DNA of 44,595 nt from Candidatus Cloacimonetes bacterium HGW-Cloacimonetes-1 (GTDB lineage: Bacteria > Cloacimonadota > Cloacimonadia > Cloacimonadales > Cloacimonadaceae), in NCBI GenBank assembly GCA_002841975.1, contig PHBQ01000014.1:1-44595 (forward strand), given 5' to 3'. This document shows positions 42,252 to 44,595 of the stretch, one piece after another. Numbering within the stretch: the stretch's first letter is position 1; every line of letters starts with the position of its first letter. The notes beneath the pieces were generated by a model. It did no database searches, was not told the origin of the DNA, and saw only the letters and a list, made by a program, of their open reading frames with translations. The position numbers were made by a program, and so were the translations under genes.

Positions 42252-43019
42252 TTAGAACAACTGGATCAGGCTCTTGCTTTCGAGCCATTCCAAAATCACC
42301 GGAAAAGCATCGCCTTTTGTCACATCAAATTGTAAAGGAGTTAGTGAGATATAATTTTCTGCAATGGCTTCGGCATCAGTGCCTTTGGAAGTGTCCCATA
42401 CCGGCAGATCGCCACCGATCTGGTAGGAAAATCCATCATCAAACTTGTCTATTACTTTGATAAAATTATAGTATTTTCGGTGACCTACGCGAGTCAAACG
42501 CAAGCCTTTAACTTCTTCGTAGGGGATATTGGGAACATTGATATTGAGCACTGCCATGCCATTCAGGATATTCTCCACTCCGACTTCCAGCATTGTCACC
42601 AGCCATTTTGCTGCAGTGTCGTAGATCTGGTCGCGATAAGAGCAAATAGATATAGCAATAGCCCGATAGCCAAAGAATGATGCCTCAACAGCTGCGGCAA
42701 CCGTTCCGGAATACATGATATCTTCTCCCATGTTCTGACCGGCATTGGTACCGGAGATCACGAGATCTATCTTGTGTTTGATGATCTCTTGCAGAGCTAT
42801 CACCACACAGTCTACAGGGGTGCCACTAACGGCATATTCATCATCGGCAATCTGGCGAACCCGGATATCATTTTTCAGGGTTAACGAATGCGAGGCTGCG
42901 CTCCTCTCTCGATCCGGTGCGATTACTATTACATTATGCCCGGCTTCTTTCAGCCTGGTTTGGACGGTGCGTATTCCAAGTGCGTGGATTCCATCATCAT
43001 TAGTCAAGAGTATGTTCAA
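42252..43019 (-). CDS. surE: 5'/3'-nucleotidase SurE
   Basis: The 255-residue metal-dependent nucleotidase has the metal site MNILLTNDDGIHALGI at 1-16 (Asp8, Asp9), APDRERSAASHSLTL near 38, and SGTNAGQNMGEDIMYSGTVAAA near 88. The family dephosphorylates nucleoside monophosphates and short polyphosphates in stationary phase or stress. Partnership with pcm supports a damage-repair setting. Confidence 0.96.
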   Translation of the reverse strand: MNILLTNDDGIHALGIRTVQTRLKEAGHNVIVIAPDRERSAASHSLTLKNDIRVRQIADDEYAVSGTPVDCVVIALQEIIKHKIDLVISGTNAGQNMGEDIMYSGTVAAAVEASFFGYRAIAISICSYRDQIYDTAAKWLVTMLEVGVENILNGMAVLNINVPNIPYEEVKGLRLTRVGHRKYYNFIKVIDKFDDGFSYQIGGDLPVWDTSKGTDAEAIAENYISLTPLQFDVTKGDAFPVILEWLESKSLIQLF

Positions 43020-43042
43020 AAGATTCTCCTTTGGTACTGTGT

Positions 43043-43396
43043 TCAGAATATCAGATAAAAGTATTTCAGGGTTAGGATTATAGCAGTAGCGACAAGTGTC
43101 ATCAACAGAGCAAATACGACGTAACTGCGGATAAACTTCTTTACCGGTGAACCTCGCCTGCGCCTATGTTTTTTCTTCTTCGGAAGCCTGAAGCTGAGAC
43201 CTGAAAACAAGCTCTGCTTACTACTCTGCATCAGCTTGTATGAGCGCTGCTCTACAGTCAACCACTTAATGGTGCCATCTTCTGTCTGATATGGCCGATA
43301 TCCATTCAGCAATAGATTAGTTTTTTCATGATCCCCAATACTTTTGGCATCAAGCGGATCAATCGGGTCCAAGACCTTATATTTATTCTTCGACAT
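43043..43396 (-). CDS. Small basic protein with C-terminal membrane anchor, unknown function
   Basis: The start at 43396 follows AAGGGG at suitable spacing; an in-frame ATG 39 bases upstream has none. The 117-residue product has a polar N-terminal half (KYKVLDPIDPLDAKS, LNGYRPYQTEDGTIKWLTVEQRSYKLM). A very basic stretch with LPKKKKHRRRRGSPVKKF near residues 72-89 is followed by one membrane segment to the C-terminus, like a tail anchor with the basic part in the cytoplasm. It lies 23 bases before surE, as first gene of that operon. No family is recognised. Confidence 0.72.
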   Translation of the reverse strand: MSKNKYKVLDPIDPLDAKSIGDHEKTNLLLNGYRPYQTEDGTIKWLTVEQRSYKLMQSSKQSLFSGLSFRLPKKKKHRRRRGSPVKKFIRSYVVFALLMTLVATAIILTLKYFYLIF

Positions 43397-43415
43397 ACAT
43401 GTCCCCTTACGACCA

Positions 43416-43442
43416 AAATTAAGTACATTGCTCAATTGTCAA
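43416..43442 (-). promoter_or_regulatory. Possible promoter for the small basic protein and surE-pcm genes
   Basis: On the minus strand a perfect TTGACA (43437-43442) lies 15 bases before TAATTT (43416-43421), a weak -10. The predicted start is just ahead of the AAGGGG ribosome site. Confidence 0.4.
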
Positions 43443-43524
43443 GAGTAATATGAATTTCCCGTGAATGCGCTGTAATTGGTACTACACGACCATAATCCAC
43501 TGGGGTTTTGCAGAAAGTCAAACC

Positions 43525-43546
43525 ATGCTTCCGAGGGGGAAAGCAT
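43525..43546. repeat. Hairpin in the intergenic region after the T9SS cargo gene
   Basis: ATGCTT (43525-43530) pairs with AAGCAT (43541-43546), extended by CC/GG with one bulge. No T run follows on either strand, so a termination role is uncertain. Confidence 0.45.
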
Positions 43547-43599
43547 CCGTCAATATTAGTTCACTCGTAGGGAAGCGGTTTTCTCCTGCTCTTGTATCT

Positions 43600-44595
43600 C
43601 TATTTCATCAATAGTATTTTTTGCGTAGTGAACACTTTCGAATCAGCTACACTGCGGACAAAGTATATCCCGTTACCTACAGTGTTTCCCAGATGATCTT
43701 TTGCATTCCATTCCAGTTCCAGCTTGCCCTTTGGCAGGGAGCTGTTGTACACCGATGCCACATACTGGCCTTTGATATTGTAGATATCGACAGATAGTCG
43801 GCTCACAGACTTGCTGACCGAGGTCACATCCAACTTTATCCTGGAGTGGAAGGGATTGGGATAAGCTGCTATAAGCAGACTTGGAGCAGGAGTGATGAGA
43901 TCATCATTTTCTACGGAATCACCATTGAGAAATATCGCGAAATCATCGATGAAAATACCGCTACTCTCATTGTAGTCATTCGTAACAATCTGAAATCGAA
44001 TGTACACTGTCTGATCCAGATAATTGTTCAGGGAAAAGGACTTCAAAGACCAGTCACTAATCCCTGTATAGTGATCCACAGTGAACCAATTCGCATTATC
44101 AGTTGATAACTGCAGAGCCACATAATCCCCATCCAGAGCCAAATTGTATTTGGCATAAAACTGGATATTGGCATTGGTCTGATTGAGCAGATTGATAGGT
44201 GTATTGTACTTACAATAGCTATTTGTATTTGATTGGTAGTTTTGATTTGGCCTGTCTGTGAGACTATTGGCACCTGTATAATGGTCTGTGGAAGTAGTGT
44301 TCCACGTTCCTGTCCGGCTCCACTGGGTCATGCCACTTTCAAAATTGTCCATATAGACCGGCATCATCGTAATCCGCAGATTCAGATTAGGGCTATTGAT
44401 ATTGATGTATTTTAGTAAGGTTTCATATCCCTCTCTTTGGACTTTGACCTGGTAATAGCCATAGTAAAAAGGATCAAGGCTGATTTGCCCGCTATCATTG
44501 GACATAAATGAATCGGGACCAATGGAGGGGAAAGATACTACTGCCCCACCGAGAGGCTCAAAGAAATCATTCAGCACTGTGATCAGTACAGATTG
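43600..44595 (-). CDS. T9SS type A sorting domain protein, 3' part (5' truncated by window edge)
   Basis: The frame is open to the right window edge, so the start is missing; a GTG at 44577 is an internal codon in my reading (upstream codons continue QSVLIT). The visible 331 residues begin with a carboxypeptidase-regulatory-like beta sandwich (about 1-80), then a jelly-roll domain resembling MAM/concanavalin types (NFESGMTQW to IFIDDFAIF, about 85-225). They end in a sorting domain with YPNPF, GNTVGNGIYFVR and a terminal KILLMK. Such tails direct proteins through the type IX secretion system to the cell surface. Role: secreted adhesin or enzyme, unknown. Confidence 0.88.
   Translation of the reverse strand, partial: QSVLITVLNDFFEPLGGAVVSFPSIGPDSFMSNDSGQISLDPFYYGYYQVKVQREGYETLLKYININSPNLNLRITMMPVYMDNFESGMTQWSRTGTWNTTSTDHYTGANSLTDRPNQNYQSNTNSYCKYNTPINLLNQTNANIQFYAKYNLALDGDYVALQLSTDNANWFTVDHYTGISDWSLKSFSLNNYLDQTVYIRFQIVTNDYNESSGIFIDDFAIFLNGDSVENDDLITPAPSLLIAAYPNPFHSRIKLDVTSVSKSVSRLSVDIYNIKGQYVASVYNSSLPKGKLELEWNAKDHLGNTVGNGIYFVRSVADSKVFTTQKILLMK

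Overview
The window reads as a chromosomal segment of an anaerobic diderm (Gram-negative) bacterium of the FCB group, most plausibly a Candidatus Cloacimonadota relative. The assignment is inference: it rests on a cargo protein with a type IX secretion C-terminal sorting domain, outer-membrane barrel-like proteins, an MCE/Mla lipid transport operon, a flavodiiron protein with ferritin, and a sulfide-type Thi4. No 16S or other marker lies in the window. I saw no tRNA, rRNA, transposase, prophage or CRISPR array. Coding density is high and most genes lie in tightly packed operons.

Layout. 1-8548 (+): the end of urocanate hydratase, a UDP-sugar pyrophosphorylase, a four-gene MCE lipid transporter (MlaD-like protein, a large lipoprotein with a barrel-like tail, STAS-MlaE permease, MlaF ATPase) and an M28 peptidase, all closely spaced. 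8549-9050: a hairpin-rich intergenic region and the htpG promoter. 9051-15009: htpG, convergent folA (-), then a DUF1232 protein, an XTP/dITP pyrophosphatase, a phosphohexomutase and a small envelope protein. 15024-17001 (-): yjbQ, a gph-like phosphatase and an MscS channel. 17129-21142 (+): a 1337-residue cyclase/ATPase/TPR signalling protein. 21156-28377 (-): an eight-gene run beginning with the poly-gamma-glutamate genes pgsB-pgsC-pgsW, followed by a secreted protein, a barrel-like protein, a small acidic protein, gpsA and an asparaginase. 28718-32359 (+): a TPP-riboswitch-controlled thiamine operon thi4-thiE-thiC-thiD. 32473-36682 (-): a redox and oxygen-defence cluster (two-domain thioredoxin-like protein, trxB, mutM, flavodiiron protein, ferritin). 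37053-43396 (-): pckA, a serine-palmitoyltransferase-like enzyme, an AI-2E family membrane protein, a lone cyclic-nucleotide-binding domain protein, pcm, surE and a small membrane-anchored basic protein. 43600-44595 (-): the 3' part of a secreted T9SS cargo gene.

The two most unusual items are these. (1) A non-coding interspersed element of about 65 bp built from six 11-nt units, with consensus unit CCCTCGTGANN, present at 11619-11684, 28556-28620 (inverted) and 36910-36974. Each copy lies upstream of a gene and has the same orientation relative to that gene. (2) A poly-gamma-glutamate locus that lacks a visible PgsA/CapA but carries apparent periplasmic and outer-membrane partners, which suggests a dedicated diderm export or anchoring route.

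Themes that tie the window together are envelope building (MCE transport, polyglutamate, possible sphingolipid synthesis, T9SS cargo), cofactor synthesis under sulfidic conditions, and defence of an anaerobe against oxygen.
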